Positions 28,501 through 36,321 of a stretch of 64,000 nucleotides of DNA are shown in pieces. The DNA lies in assembly GCA_902780935.1 (NCBI GenBank), contig CACZHP010000002.1, positions 1 to 64,000 on the forward strand, written 5' to 3'. The translations under genes and the position numbers were made by a program. Positions within the stretch are counted from its first letter, which is position 1; each line of letters begins with the position of its first letter. The notes below the pieces were generated by a model that had not been told where the DNA came from, did no database searches, and worked only from the letters and a program-made list of their open reading frames with translations. This DNA is from an uncultured Bacteroidia bacterium. GTDB taxonomy: Bacteria > Bacteroidota > Bacteroidia > Bacteroidales > UBA932.

Positions 28501-28632
28501 GTTGGTGAAGGTGACGGCCAGGATGTGCCTGTAGGCGAAAGGGTCGCTGTCTGACAACAGGAGCCTGATGTATGTCTTTGCCAGGCTGTATGTCTTGCCG
28601 GATCCGGCTGAGGCTTTCAATATCTTAATCAT
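25558..28632 (-). CDS. addA: AddA/RecB-like UvrD-family helicase-nuclease
   Basis: The 1024-residue protein has Walker A ASAGSGKT (8-15), VTFTNKAT, motif II LLDEFQDTS near 390, GDVKQSIYRWRG, the MTIHKSKGLEFP motif near 695 and VALTRAS, so it is an intact superfamily 1 helicase. The C-terminus has a RecB-type nuclease with EWRPDR and VIDYKFG. With the adjacent AddB-like protein it should process double-strand ends for recombination. It starts four bases after the stop of the upstream nuclease gene, as expected for subunits of one complex. Confidence 0.9.
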   Translation of the reverse strand: MIKILKASAGSGKTYSLAKTYIRLLLSDSDPFAYRHILAVTFTNKATDEMKSRILKELHLLATDPEKSSYKGDFVPSLFPSCEELKKKAEGILLRILHDYSAFAVSTIDRFFQQTLKAFSREIGQFASYQVELDKQSLVAETVDRILDSLTEDDKGLLKWLSDNMMEQLEQGKRPNLEKGLYDMASRLKSDELRAVIEEYGIDEEKTYSKERLAYMRKLMRSVISNFEKDMAEAAEEVDKSFSDNGLSTFDTSAGFLGKGLAKIPELTEAFRRKALDFGLWFKKADQPRYSGLESVLAPPAARLVSIYDKGIKPYRTAKILIKQIGSLGIASELRTEFQNLLKEKNVLSLDDSNVILKNIIDGADAPFIYEKLGVRFEHFLLDEFQDTSRVQWDNFKPLIANSDSQGLENLLVGDVKQSIYRWRGSDWKLMAKDVAGEFPGAGQESLEGNWRSLRGLVSFNNDFFEYASTRLDRQSGSEDVGISVSSIYGKREDGCFDHQVAMTKDPAEGLVEAIFCDAEQQDKHILQTIRKVMEAGAHPGDITVLVRNNAEGSSVASFLMENGLNVISDDSLRLKSSPAVRKLVSLLSSVRNPEDTIGSFLAREAGFDAEELSFHSLTDLCERLVRIIKEGEGGESFDSETLYIQSFMDYVRDHVATNGNSLDSFLKTWDNGEDPKVSSPADAGAIRVMTIHKSKGLEFPYVILPYSETVGLYRAGCSWTVPDVEGTPLEGLGKAAFDVSLSSTSAGTLFEEDYNKELLLQYIDNINTYYVALTRASKGMTIISDIGCSPDKSMAGILMEYLDNQDLLTGFSKEADETGETEIFRKGEMYDFSSMERKESPLGSRETGYPSFPLNGSSSGGDGERGRLRISSEALNFFTEEGTAAASARHNGTVLHDILSRVRVPSDLEASTRQAVNSGDLEPSREREVLDLLSARIATHPEWFPEEGAQILNETSLIDSDGREWRPDRVVIKDGEVTVIDYKFGQKDPRYRTQVARYAAIYRKLGYKKVSTAIWYVPTGEVE

Positions 28633-28636
28633 GGTA

Positions 28637-31531
28637 TTACCTCCCGCAAATCATTTTGAAATCACACCAGGAACAGGTTTTCTCCTCACCAGTCCTGCGC
28701 CAAGGCACGGAAGTGTCCGTCATCTCGGCCAATATCTTGTGGAGCCTCCCCATGACCTCCTCGTTGAATCTGTCACACATCGGAACGTTCTTGACGCCTT
28801 CCTTGAACAATACTGCCGGCTGGTAGATGGAATTGGTGACAGCCTTCCCTTTGACATCCGGATCCTCCTGGGCGAGAATGTCGTACAGAAATATCTGGAA
28901 GGCGATCTTGGGTCTGTTCTCATTCCTGTCCCCGAAAAGAGCCTCGGCGGTCTGGGTGGCATTACCCTCGTTGATGTCCACATCCTTGTCCTCGACTTTC
29001 CCGGTCTTGTAGTCCACGATCCTGACCTCTCCCGGGAGGAAACTGTCCATCCTGTCGATGTACCCTACGAAGTTGAACCCGTCGATTTTTCCGAAGTACT
29101 GTTTCTCAAGCCCTATTATCCTGAACGAGTCCAATCCCAGCCTCTCCAGCAGCTCCTTGTCCCTTTCCAGGGTCTTGAGAACATACTGGACTATTATACT
29201 CTCAAGGACCAGATTTCTTCCAGACACCTCAAGGGTGTGCAATTGGGCCATTATCAGGCTTCTGATCCTTTTCTTGATGTCATCCCGGCGGTTCAGCCAT
29301 GAGGAGATGTACTCTTTGGTGATCTCCTTGAGAGCCCCGGGGAAAGCCGCGTTCCTTTTCCGGTCGCTCATGTCGTAGGAGGGATCCATGGCGCCCTCAC
29401 CCAAGTAGAGAGCCTGCATGGTGGAGTGGTAGACGTCCCCGAGCGTGCCTGAGTCCAGATCCCCCGCGACTTCGGTCTCCTCCTTAAGCCCCTCGACCTT
29501 GGAGAAATAGAACTTGGCCGGGCAGTCGAGGTAGCTCTTCAGCGAGGATGCGGAGAGTACAATGTTCCTCACCGCCTCGGCATGGGCCTCGGTCTTCGGG
29601 ATGTCCCCGGCGGGATCGTGTACCTTGGCCCCCGCCCTGACGAGACTCCTCTTGAGGGGCAGGTTATAGTGGTACTCGAGCTGTTTGATAAACCTGCTTT
29701 CCTCCCCGTTCTTCAATCCCTCTGTCCTGGAGTCGAAAACGAGAGTGACCGTCTCAGCCCTCTGGATCATCCTGTAGAAATAGTATGACCAGATCGCATC
29801 CTGATATTCATGAGTCGGAAGGCCGAACCCTTTCCTGAGCTCCGGAGGAATGAAGGAGGAACTGAAACCTCTCCTGGGAAACACCCCCTCGTTGCATGAG
29901 AGAATGACCAGATGCTTGAAATCCAACGCCCTCGTCTCTAAGGGACCCATGATCTGGAGACCCTTTAGCGGCTCGCCGTTGAAAGGGACTGACATGGGCG
30001 AGAGCAACTGGACCAGAAGTCTTGAGAATGTGGCCGGAAGTACTTCGAGACCTTTGCCACCGAGCTGGTTGACGGCGTTGTAAGCCTTCTTTGCGAATTC
30101 CATCTCGATCGCCATCTCTGGATCCGGGGCCATCATCGACGCGAGCCCCCTTACCAGGTCCCTCAGGTACCGCGCGTAGTCCCGGATCTGGGCCGGGGAG
30201 GTGGACTTTGGATCCTTGACAACGGGAATGAATATCAAATCGAGAAGGGGAGTGCCCCTCAGGTCTTTCTCCGGGATGTAATACTTGGCTTCCTTCTTCA
30301 CCGCCTCCACGACATCTTTCGTGGCCTGGTCGCCGGCGGACACCCTCTTGAAAAGGCCGGAGGAGAAAATCGCCCAGACTTGACTGTGATAGAAGTACCA
30401 TTCCCCGTCTTTCATCCTCAGGCGGTTCTGCATCGATGAGACCAGACCCATGAAGTCGAAGAAAGCGCTTCCCTTCATGGGGTAGCCCATGGTGACATTG
30501 ATGTCCTTTATCTCGGGGGGAATGGAGTTCAGGACGGGGATAAGGAGGCTTTCGTCCGGGAGTATCACAGCATACGAGTCGTCTTTCACGATGGATGGGA
30601 GCAGCTTGGCCTGTCCGGTCGAGGACGGCACGCTGATGACTTCGATCTCGGGGATACCGATGTCGCTGTCGTCCAGCGTGAACGCCTGGCCGAGCTCGCT
30701 GATGTTCCTCGACATGAAGAGGGAGGCGTTGTTGCCCGGATCTTTCAGCAGGCTGCCTTGGAAATCCCAGACAAAGGAGCCGATTCCAGCCTTCCTCATC
30801 TTGCGCGCGACTGTCCGCTCGCACTCGTTCAGCGCGTTCAGGCCCACGAAAACGAATTCCTTGACATTGGGGAATGATCCGGCCAGGACATCGGTGACAG
30901 CCTCAGTCTCAAGGCGGTCAACAAGGTTCCTGTAAGTCATCCCCTCGTACGACATGCCTTTCCCGGAAAGGGCGGCCCGGAAACTCTCATAGAGGGGAAG
31001 GAGAATGTTCCAGATCTGGAGGAAGCGTTCCTTCACATCCCCGTTGCCGGTCGCGGGAGACCCGGAGGGCGACTTGAAATGCCGGACAAATCGCTCCATG
31101 GCCTCCCTCTGGGTGTCGGAGAGATAGGAGAAAGAGTCCTGGATCTCACGGAACTCCTTGACGTTGGTGAATATACGTTTGGGATCGACGAGATACTTGT
31201 CCACATCGTCGAAGTCTCCGAGGATCACGTCTCCCCAGAAGATGAACTCGTCGAGGGGTTCGGCCGCGGGATTCAGGGCTTTGTAGCAGTCGTACAGTTC
31301 CAGCAGGAGACTGACCCTGTCGCTGGCCTGGACCGCGGCGATCCTGTAGAAGAAGTCGTTGATTGTCAGCGATTCTGGCGCTATAATAGGGGAGCCTGCG
31401 GCAGCGACGGCCTCGCCGAGGTATTTCTTGAAAAAGACCTGGCTTCGCCTGTTGGGAAATATCAGGCAGCGGGAGGAGATGTCTCCTTCGGACATGTAGT
31501 GGTCCGCCACTTGTTTAAGGAAAGGTGTCAT
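28637..31531 (-). CDS. addB: AddB-like PD-(D/E)XK nuclease with iron-sulfur cysteines
   Basis: With the ATG at 31531 the protein has 964 residues and begins MTPFLKQVADHY, followed by CLIFPNRRSQVFFKKYL, as in Bacteroidales AddB-like proteins. The C-terminal nuclease carries VRIVDYKTGK (Asp and Lys of the PD-(D/E)XK core). The cysteine of YLDCPAKFYF and the closing CSWCDFKMIC would hold a 4Fe-4S cluster, as in AddB. In-frame starts at 31549 and 31645 exist; 31645 is unlikely because it lies upstream of a promoter box at 31576-31583. It is the first gene of the addBA pair. Confidence 0.88.
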   Translation of the reverse strand: MTPFLKQVADHYMSEGDISSRCLIFPNRRSQVFFKKYLGEAVAAAGSPIIAPESLTINDFFYRIAAVQASDRVSLLLELYDCYKALNPAAEPLDEFIFWGDVILGDFDDVDKYLVDPKRIFTNVKEFREIQDSFSYLSDTQREAMERFVRHFKSPSGSPATGNGDVKERFLQIWNILLPLYESFRAALSGKGMSYEGMTYRNLVDRLETEAVTDVLAGSFPNVKEFVFVGLNALNECERTVARKMRKAGIGSFVWDFQGSLLKDPGNNASLFMSRNISELGQAFTLDDSDIGIPEIEVISVPSSTGQAKLLPSIVKDDSYAVILPDESLLIPVLNSIPPEIKDINVTMGYPMKGSAFFDFMGLVSSMQNRLRMKDGEWYFYHSQVWAIFSSGLFKRVSAGDQATKDVVEAVKKEAKYYIPEKDLRGTPLLDLIFIPVVKDPKSTSPAQIRDYARYLRDLVRGLASMMAPDPEMAIEMEFAKKAYNAVNQLGGKGLEVLPATFSRLLVQLLSPMSVPFNGEPLKGLQIMGPLETRALDFKHLVILSCNEGVFPRRGFSSSFIPPELRKGFGLPTHEYQDAIWSYYFYRMIQRAETVTLVFDSRTEGLKNGEESRFIKQLEYHYNLPLKRSLVRAGAKVHDPAGDIPKTEAHAEAVRNIVLSASSLKSYLDCPAKFYFSKVEGLKEETEVAGDLDSGTLGDVYHSTMQALYLGEGAMDPSYDMSDRKRNAAFPGALKEITKEYISSWLNRRDDIKKRIRSLIMAQLHTLEVSGRNLVLESIIVQYVLKTLERDKELLERLGLDSFRIIGLEKQYFGKIDGFNFVGYIDRMDSFLPGEVRIVDYKTGKVEDKDVDINEGNATQTAEALFGDRNENRPKIAFQIFLYDILAQEDPDVKGKAVTNSIYQPAVLFKEGVKNVPMCDRFNEEVMGRLHKILAEMTDTSVPWRRTGEEKTCSWCDFKMICGR

Positions 31532-31575
31532 GATAATCCGCTTCTTCATAAAGATAATAACAATCCTTGGTTTCG

Positions 31576-31583
31576 CAAAGATA
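31576..31583 (-). promoter_or_regulatory. -7 promoter box of the addBA pair
   Basis: On the minus strand the bases read TATCTTTG, with transcription predicted to start near 31569, 38 bases before the chosen addB ATG. A TTTG at the right distance upstream is not evident. Confidence 0.45.
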
Positions 31584-31632
31584 ATCTTTGAATGTGCCAA
31601 TACAGGGTACAAGTATAATGGAAAATAGTTAT

Positions 31633-31640
31633 TATATTTG
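31633..31640 (+). promoter_or_regulatory. -7 promoter box before the rubrerythrin gene
   Basis: TATATTTG lies 24 bases before the rubrerythrin ATG, so transcription would begin near 31647. The box is also read inside the extended upstream frame of addB, which argues against that longer frame. Confidence 0.5.
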
Positions 31641-31664
31641 TACAAATACCAAATAACGATTACA

Positions 31665-32219
31665 ATGAAAAAGAAATTCAGATGTTTAGTATGCGGTTAC
31701 GTCTATGAAGGCGAGAACCCGCCGGAGCGTTGCCCCCAGTGCAAAGCTCCCGCCAGCAAGTTTGTCGAGATAAAAGAAGAGACCGGCAAGCCCCAGTGGG
31801 CCTGCGAGCACCATCTGGGAGACGGTCAGGTCGAGGATCAGGAGATTGTCGAGTGCTTGAGGAATGACTTCAACGGCGAATGCTCCGAGGTCGGTATGTA
31901 TCTGGCGATGAGCCGCCAGGCCGAGAGGGAGGGTTATCCCGAGATCGCCGAGGCTTTCAAGCGCTACGCCTTCGAGGAGGCGGAGCACGCTGCCAAGTTC
32001 GCTGAACTGTTGGGAGAGATGGTCTGGGACACAAAGACCAACCTTGAGAAGCGTTACATGGCTGAGGCCGGCGCATGTGAGGGCAAGCTTACCTACGCTT
32101 TGAAAGCGAAGAAACTTGGTTATGACGCCATCCATGACACTGTCCACGAGATGGCCAAGGACGAGGCTCGCCACGGCGCGGGTTTCTACGGCCTTCTCAA
32201 ACGTTATTTCAAGGACTAG
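31665..32219 (+). CDS. reverse rubrerythrin (rubredoxin domain first)
   Basis: The 184-residue protein begins with a rubredoxin-type centre ([10 protein letters not shown] and CPQCKAP, residues about 6-28) and continues with a ferritin-like diiron domain whose ligands are seen in [10 protein letters not shown] and DEARHGAGF. In classical rubrerythrin the order is the opposite, so this is the reverse type, known as an NADH-dependent peroxide-reducing protein in anaerobes. It should protect the cell from hydrogen peroxide and oxygen. The ATG at 31665 gives the normal N-terminus. nanA starts four bases after its stop, so it may be co-transcribed with the sialic acid genes. Confidence 0.88.
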   Translation: MKKKFRCLVCGYVYEGENPPERCPQCKAPASKFVEIKEETGKPQWACEHHLGDGQVEDQEIVECLRNDFNGECSEVGMYLAMSRQAEREGYPEIAEAFKRYAFEEAEHAAKFAELLGEMVWDTKTNLEKRYMAEAGACEGKLTYALKAKKLGYDAIHDTVHEMAKDEARHGAGFYGLLKRYFKD

Positions 32220-32222
32220 ATC

Positions 32223-33125
32223 ATGATCAAAGGTCTTGTTTGCGCTCCTTTTACCGCTTTCGACAAGAACGGTAAGGTGGATTTGGGGAAAGTCGCGGAG
32301 CAGGCGCGTTTTTACAAGAGCAATGGTGTCAGCGGTGTCTTCGCCTGTGGAACGACAGGCGAGGGCTCCTCTTTGACCATGCCCGAGAAAAAGGCTTTGT
32401 TCGCGGAGTGGGCCAAGCAGCGTGACGGCAGGTTCTCCGTGATAGGTTTCCTGGGCGGGACCAGCGTCGGCGACTGTGTGGATCTCGCGCTTTACGCTCA
32501 AGAGGTTGGCCTGGACGCCGTCGCAATGACGGCCCCATATTACCAGAGACCGGCGACGGTCAAGGATTTGGCCCTTACGATATCCCAGGTGGCCTCCGCT
32601 GTGCCTGGGATGCCGTTTTATTTCTACCATATCCCTGTATTGACAAAGGTCGCGTTCCCGATGATCCGCCTTCTTGAGGAGGTCGATGGGCTCGTGCCCA
32701 ATTTCGCCGGCATCAAGTACACCGACGAGAACATGATGGACTACCAGCTCTGCCTTGAGTACAAGAATCGCAAGTACAACATCATGTGGGGCAGGGACGA
32801 GATGCTGCTGGAGGCTTTGTCAATCGGTGCCGACGCCTTTATAGGCAGCACTTATGGCTATATGGCTCCTTTGTACCAAGCCATTACCAAGGCATTCGAG
32901 GCGGGTGACATAAAGAAGGCCGCCTCCCTCCAGTTCGAGGCGGTGCGCCTGATAACTCTCCTGGACAAATATGGCAGCGGGACCGGTAAGGGCTTCATGA
33001 AAGCCGCCGGGCTGGATCTCGGGCCTTGCCGCAGACCTCTCGTGACCCTGGAGGGAGAGCGCTATGAAGCTTTCCTTCAGGAACTTCCGTCAACAAGGTT
33101 CGAAGAGTTCAAAAACAGATTTTAG
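32223..33125 (+). CDS. nanA: N-acetylneuraminate lyase
   Basis: The 300-residue protein is a TIM-barrel aldolase of the DapA/NanA family with GTTGEGSS (43-50), YHIPVLT (135-141) and GIKYTDEN, where Lys165 is the Schiff-base lysine at the same number as in E. coli NanA; Tyr135 corresponds to the active-site tyrosine. These favour sialic acid lyase over dihydrodipicolinate synthase. It splits N-acetylneuraminate into N-acetylmannosamine and pyruvate. The following gene fuses a sialic acid epimerase-like domain with a transporter, which supports the call. NanE and a kinase needed further on are not in this window. Confidence 0.87.
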   Translation: MIKGLVCAPFTAFDKNGKVDLGKVAEQARFYKSNGVSGVFACGTTGEGSSLTMPEKKALFAEWAKQRDGRFSVIGFLGGTSVGDCVDLALYAQEVGLDAVAMTAPYYQRPATVKDLALTISQVASAVPGMPFYFYHIPVLTKVAFPMIRLLEEVDGLVPNFAGIKYTDENMMDYQLCLEYKNRKYNIMWGRDEMLLEALSIGADAFIGSTYGYMAPLYQAITKAFEAGDIKKAASLQFEAVRLITLLDKYGSGTGKGFMKAAGLDLGPCRRPLVTLEGERYEAFLQELPSTRFEEFKNRF

Positions 33126-33128
33126 AAT

Positions 33129-35639
33129 ATGCGACATCCTTGGGCCCTGCTGGTTCTCCTCGCCGTCATGGTGTCCTGCTCCTCGGAAACCGGTCTTGAG
33201 AAGGGTAACCTGACTCTCACCGAGGACCTGTCCTGGGCAGAGACGACTCTCCCTCCGTCACCTTCTGACACGGCGGGTAATCTTGGTCTCGCCGGGGTAT
33301 ATTCCGGGATGATAGGCGACCGCCTTGTTGTGGCCGGAGGTGCCAATTTTCCAAAAGGATTGCCATCGGCAGGTGGCCCCAAGGTTTGGTATTCAGATGT
33401 TTACACTTATGATCGGGACTCCGGGTGGCGTTGCTGGCCCGGAGCTCTCGGTAAAGAATCCGCCTACGGAGTGACAGTCCCCTTCGAGGGTGGGCTTCTG
33501 CTCATAGGCGGCTGCCGGGCTGAGGAATGCCTGCCAGAGATCCGGCTGCTCCGCCTTGATCCGGAAGGAAGACCTTCGGTTGAGGAGTGGGGCTCTCTCC
33601 CGATGCCTCTTTCCAACATGGCGGGAGGAGCCATCGGTTCCAAAGTCTATCTTGCCGGGGGAATATCCTCCATGGACTCCACCCAAAAGGCTTTGGATGT
33701 GTTCCTGTCCCTGGATCTTCGGACCCGTACTTGCAAGACCCTTCCGTGGCCTGACGCTTCTCCGAGGGCCTTTGCGGTGGGAGTGGTACAGAGCGACGGC
33801 CTCGATAATTGTTTCTATCTCTTCAGTGGCAGGAACTATGAAGGCGACTCTCCATGGGAGGTACTTCGCGACGGCTGGGCCTGGAATCCCCGTCTGGGCG
33901 AATGGAAGCCTGTGAAAGGGGAGTTCCCGGTCATGGCAGGCAGCGCAGTGCCTTTCGGTACCAACCATATCGTCCTCGCGGGCGGTCGTAGCGAGGATCC
34001 TTCCATACCGGACAATGTCCTGAGGATATACCACACGGTCACGGCGTCGATGATGACTGTTCCAGTCGAGGGGCAGGTCATCCCGGTGACGACCAATACC
34101 ATACGCCACGGCAACAGCTTCGTGATATGCAGCGGGGAGGTCGCTCCGGGGGTGCGTACTCCCGTGATCCTTACGGGAACCATAGAGGGCCATACCCGCC
34201 ACATGGGCTGGGCGGATATCCTTGTCATCATCCTTTATTTCGGGCTCCTGGCGTGGATGGGCGTTTATTTCTCAAAGAGGCAGAAAAACACCGACGACTA
34301 TTTCAAGGGAGGCGGCAGGATTCCTTGGCCGATTGTGGGATTGAGCATATTCGGCACGACCCTTTCCGCCATCACCTTCATGTCGATCCCGGCCAAAACC
34401 TATGCTACGGACTGGAGTTATCTGCTATTCAATTTCGGAATAGTCCTGGTCGTCCCGATCATCACTCTCCTGTTCATACCGAAGTTCAGGAGTCTTGGCG
34501 TGACAACGGCTTACGAGTATCTTGAGAAGCGGTTCAGTCCTTTTGTCAGGGTGCTGTGCAGCCTTTCTTTCATCCTTTACCAAGTGGGCAGGATGGGTGT
34601 CGTGCTCCTTTTGCCCTCCATCGCACTCAACGTGGTGACAGGCCTGGACATCTTCGTCTGCATCGCCGTTATGGGCTTCCTTGCATTGATTTACACCTAT
34701 ATGGGTGGCATCGAGGCTGTCGCTTGGACAGACGCGCTTCAGGTCGTGGTGCTTCTGGGTGCCGCCCTGGCCGTCGTGTTCAGCATAGCCCACGCCACAC
34801 CCGGTTCTTTCCCCGCCCTGGTCTCCACTGCCGCCGCCGACGGCAAATTCTCGCTGGGATCCCTCAAGTTCGACCTGCGCCAGACGACTGTCTGGACTGT
34901 GTTGATAGCCACTGTGTTCACGAATATCACGACCTACGGCACCGATCAGACAGTGGTACAGCGATACCTTACCACAAGTACCGAAAAACAAGCCCGCAAG
35001 AGCGTCTATACCAACGCCTTCCTGAGCGTTCCCGCGACGTTGTTGTTCTTTTTTGTGGGGACCGCCATCTACGTTTTCTTCAAGGCGCGTCCTTCGGAGC
35101 TGAGCCTTGGGATAACCGATCCGGACGCCATTCTGCCATGGTATGTCTCGCTGCATATTCCCACTGGTGCCCTTGGGCTCGTGATTGCAGGGATTTTCGC
35201 GGCCGCGATGTCAACGATCAGCGCATCGATGAATTCGGCCGCCACAGCCTATATCACCGACATCCACTCCAAGATAAGGAAACCGGCCGCTTCGTTGAGA
35301 ACGGCCAAGACGGCCACTTTGGTCATAGGACTTGTCGGCATTGCTTTCGCCTTGATGATGGCCACCTGGGACGTCAAGTCCCTCTGGGACGAGTTCTCAA
35401 AGATTCTCGGAATCCTTCTCGGAGGTCTCGGGGGACTGTTCCTGCTGGGCTTCCTGTGCCCGAAAGCCAATTCGACAGGCGCTGTGGCCGGACTTCTGGC
35501 CGGAATAGCCGCCCAGCTGATCGTCACAAGGTCTCAGGCGGTGCATCTGCTCTTGTATTCCACCGTGGGTTTCGTGACGTGTTTTGTGGTCGGGCTTCTT
35601 GTCAGCTTGGTTTGTTTTTTCGTATATTCGCGTGATTGA
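33129..35639 (+). CDS. NanM-like kelch mutarotase fused to an SSS sodium symporter (sialic acid uptake)
   Basis: The 836-residue protein has a lipoprotein-type signal (ending VMVSC, about residue 17), then a kelch propeller (about 30-350) with GLAGVYSG and VAGGANFPKG, the signature of N-acetylneuraminate epimerase NanM and the permuted mutarotase family. From about residue 360 it continues as a sodium:solute symporter with about 13 helices (GTTLSAITFMSIP, YMGGIEAVAWTD, FAAAMSTISASMNSAA). SSS proteins have their N-terminus outside, so the kelch domain would sit in the periplasm at the mouth of the transporter. I infer that it converts the alpha anomer released by sialidases and hands the beta form to the transport domain. 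It starts four bases after nanA. The frame is continuous, so the fusion is real. Confidence 0.85.
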   Translation: MRHPWALLVLLAVMVSCSSETGLEKGNLTLTEDLSWAETTLPPSPSDTAGNLGLAGVYSGMIGDRLVVAGGANFPKGLPSAGGPKVWYSDVYTYDRDSGWRCWPGALGKESAYGVTVPFEGGLLLIGGCRAEECLPEIRLLRLDPEGRPSVEEWGSLPMPLSNMAGGAIGSKVYLAGGISSMDSTQKALDVFLSLDLRTRTCKTLPWPDASPRAFAVGVVQSDGLDNCFYLFSGRNYEGDSPWEVLRDGWAWNPRLGEWKPVKGEFPVMAGSAVPFGTNHIVLAGGRSEDPSIPDNVLRIYHTVTASMMTVPVEGQVIPVTTNTIRHGNSFVICSGEVAPGVRTPVILTGTIEGHTRHMGWADILVIILYFGLLAWMGVYFSKRQKNTDDYFKGGGRIPWPIVGLSIFGTTLSAITFMSIPAKTYATDWSYLLFNFGIVLVVPIITLLFIPKFRSLGVTTAYEYLEKRFSPFVRVLCSLSFILYQVGRMGVVLLLPSIALNVVTGLDIFVCIAVMGFLALIYTYMGGIEAVAWTDALQVVVLLGAALAVVFSIAHATPGSFPALVSTAAADGKFSLGSLKFDLRQTTVWTVLIATVFTNITTYGTDQTVVQRYLTTSTEKQARKSVYTNAFLSVPATLLFFFVGTAIYVFFKARPSELSLGITDPDAILPWYVSLHIPTGALGLVIAGIFAAAMSTISASMNSAATAYITDIHSKIRKPAASLRTAKTATLVIGLVGIAFALMMATWDVKSLWDEFSKILGILLGGLGGLFLLGFLCPKANSTGAVAGLLAGIAAQLIVTRSQAVHLLLYSTVGFVTCFVVGLLVSLVCFFVYSRD

Positions 35640-35656
35640 CTCTAATTTGTTTTCAG

Positions 35657-36319
35657 ATGGAAGCTAACGGCGATTCTATAAAATTGTTCTACAATACCGA
35701 ACGGGAAAAACTTCAGATGCCCGAGTACGGCCGCAACATCCTCATCATGGTCGAGCAGCTCAAGGCAATCCCCGACAAAGCCAAGCGCAGCGAGCAGGCC
35801 AGGGCTGTTGTCCGGGTGATGGAAACACTTAATCCTCAAGTACATCAGCAGGAGAATTACGAACAGAAGCTCTGGGATCACCTCTACATGATCGCAGGCT
35901 ATGATCTCGATATAGATTCCCCCTATCCCGCTCCTCTGCCCGAAGCCAAGGCTGCCAGACCGATGGTCATCCCCCTGGACAAGACTCCGGTGCGGGCGAA
36001 CCATTACGGACGTAACATCGAGAGCATTATCGATCTTATCTCTGGCGAGCCTGAAGGCGAGGTAAAGACCGCCATGATCCGCTCCCTCGCCATCTACATG
36101 CGGCAGCAATATCTCATCTGGAACAAGGATAGTGTCGCCGACGAGACCATCTTCGCTGACATCGAGAAACTATCGGACTACAGGATCAAGGTCCCCAAGG
36201 GGCTGGAACTCACGAAGATATCCTTTGATTCCAATTTCTCCCGTCCAGGGATGATTCTCGGAATGGGAGGCCAGAACCGAAAGGGCGGAAAGAAGAATAA
36301 CCGGAAAAACAGGAAGTGA
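35657..36319 (+). CDS. DUF4290 family protein
   Basis: The 220-residue protein opens (after MEANGDSIK) with LFYNTEREKLQMPEYGRNI, the typical beginning of DUF4290 proteins, which are found mainly in Bacteroidetes and have no known function. It is soluble, without a signal, and ends in a very basic Gly/Asn/Lys/Arg tail (NRKGGKKNNRKNRK) that could bind nucleic acid. ATG 35657 is preferred; an in-frame upstream codon at 35636 lies inside the symporter stop. The start of ftsK follows two bases after the stop, so a link with cell division or chromosome handling is possible but unproven. Confidence 0.8.
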   Translation: MEANGDSIKLFYNTEREKLQMPEYGRNILIMVEQLKAIPDKAKRSEQARAVVRVMETLNPQVHQQENYEQKLWDHLYMIAGYDLDIDSPYPAPLPEAKAARPMVIPLDKTPVRANHYGRNIESIIDLISGEPEGEVKTAMIRSLAIYMRQQYLIWNKDSVADETIFADIEKLSDYRIKVPKGLELTKISFDSNFSRPGMILGMGGQNRKGGKKNNRKNRK

Positions 36320-36321
36320 GG

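Noticed and set aside
33129..35639. The NanM-symporter fusion as an assembly or sequencing frame error
   Set aside because: A single open frame of 836 codons crosses the junction with normal codon use and the topology makes sense, so I keep it as a real fusion.
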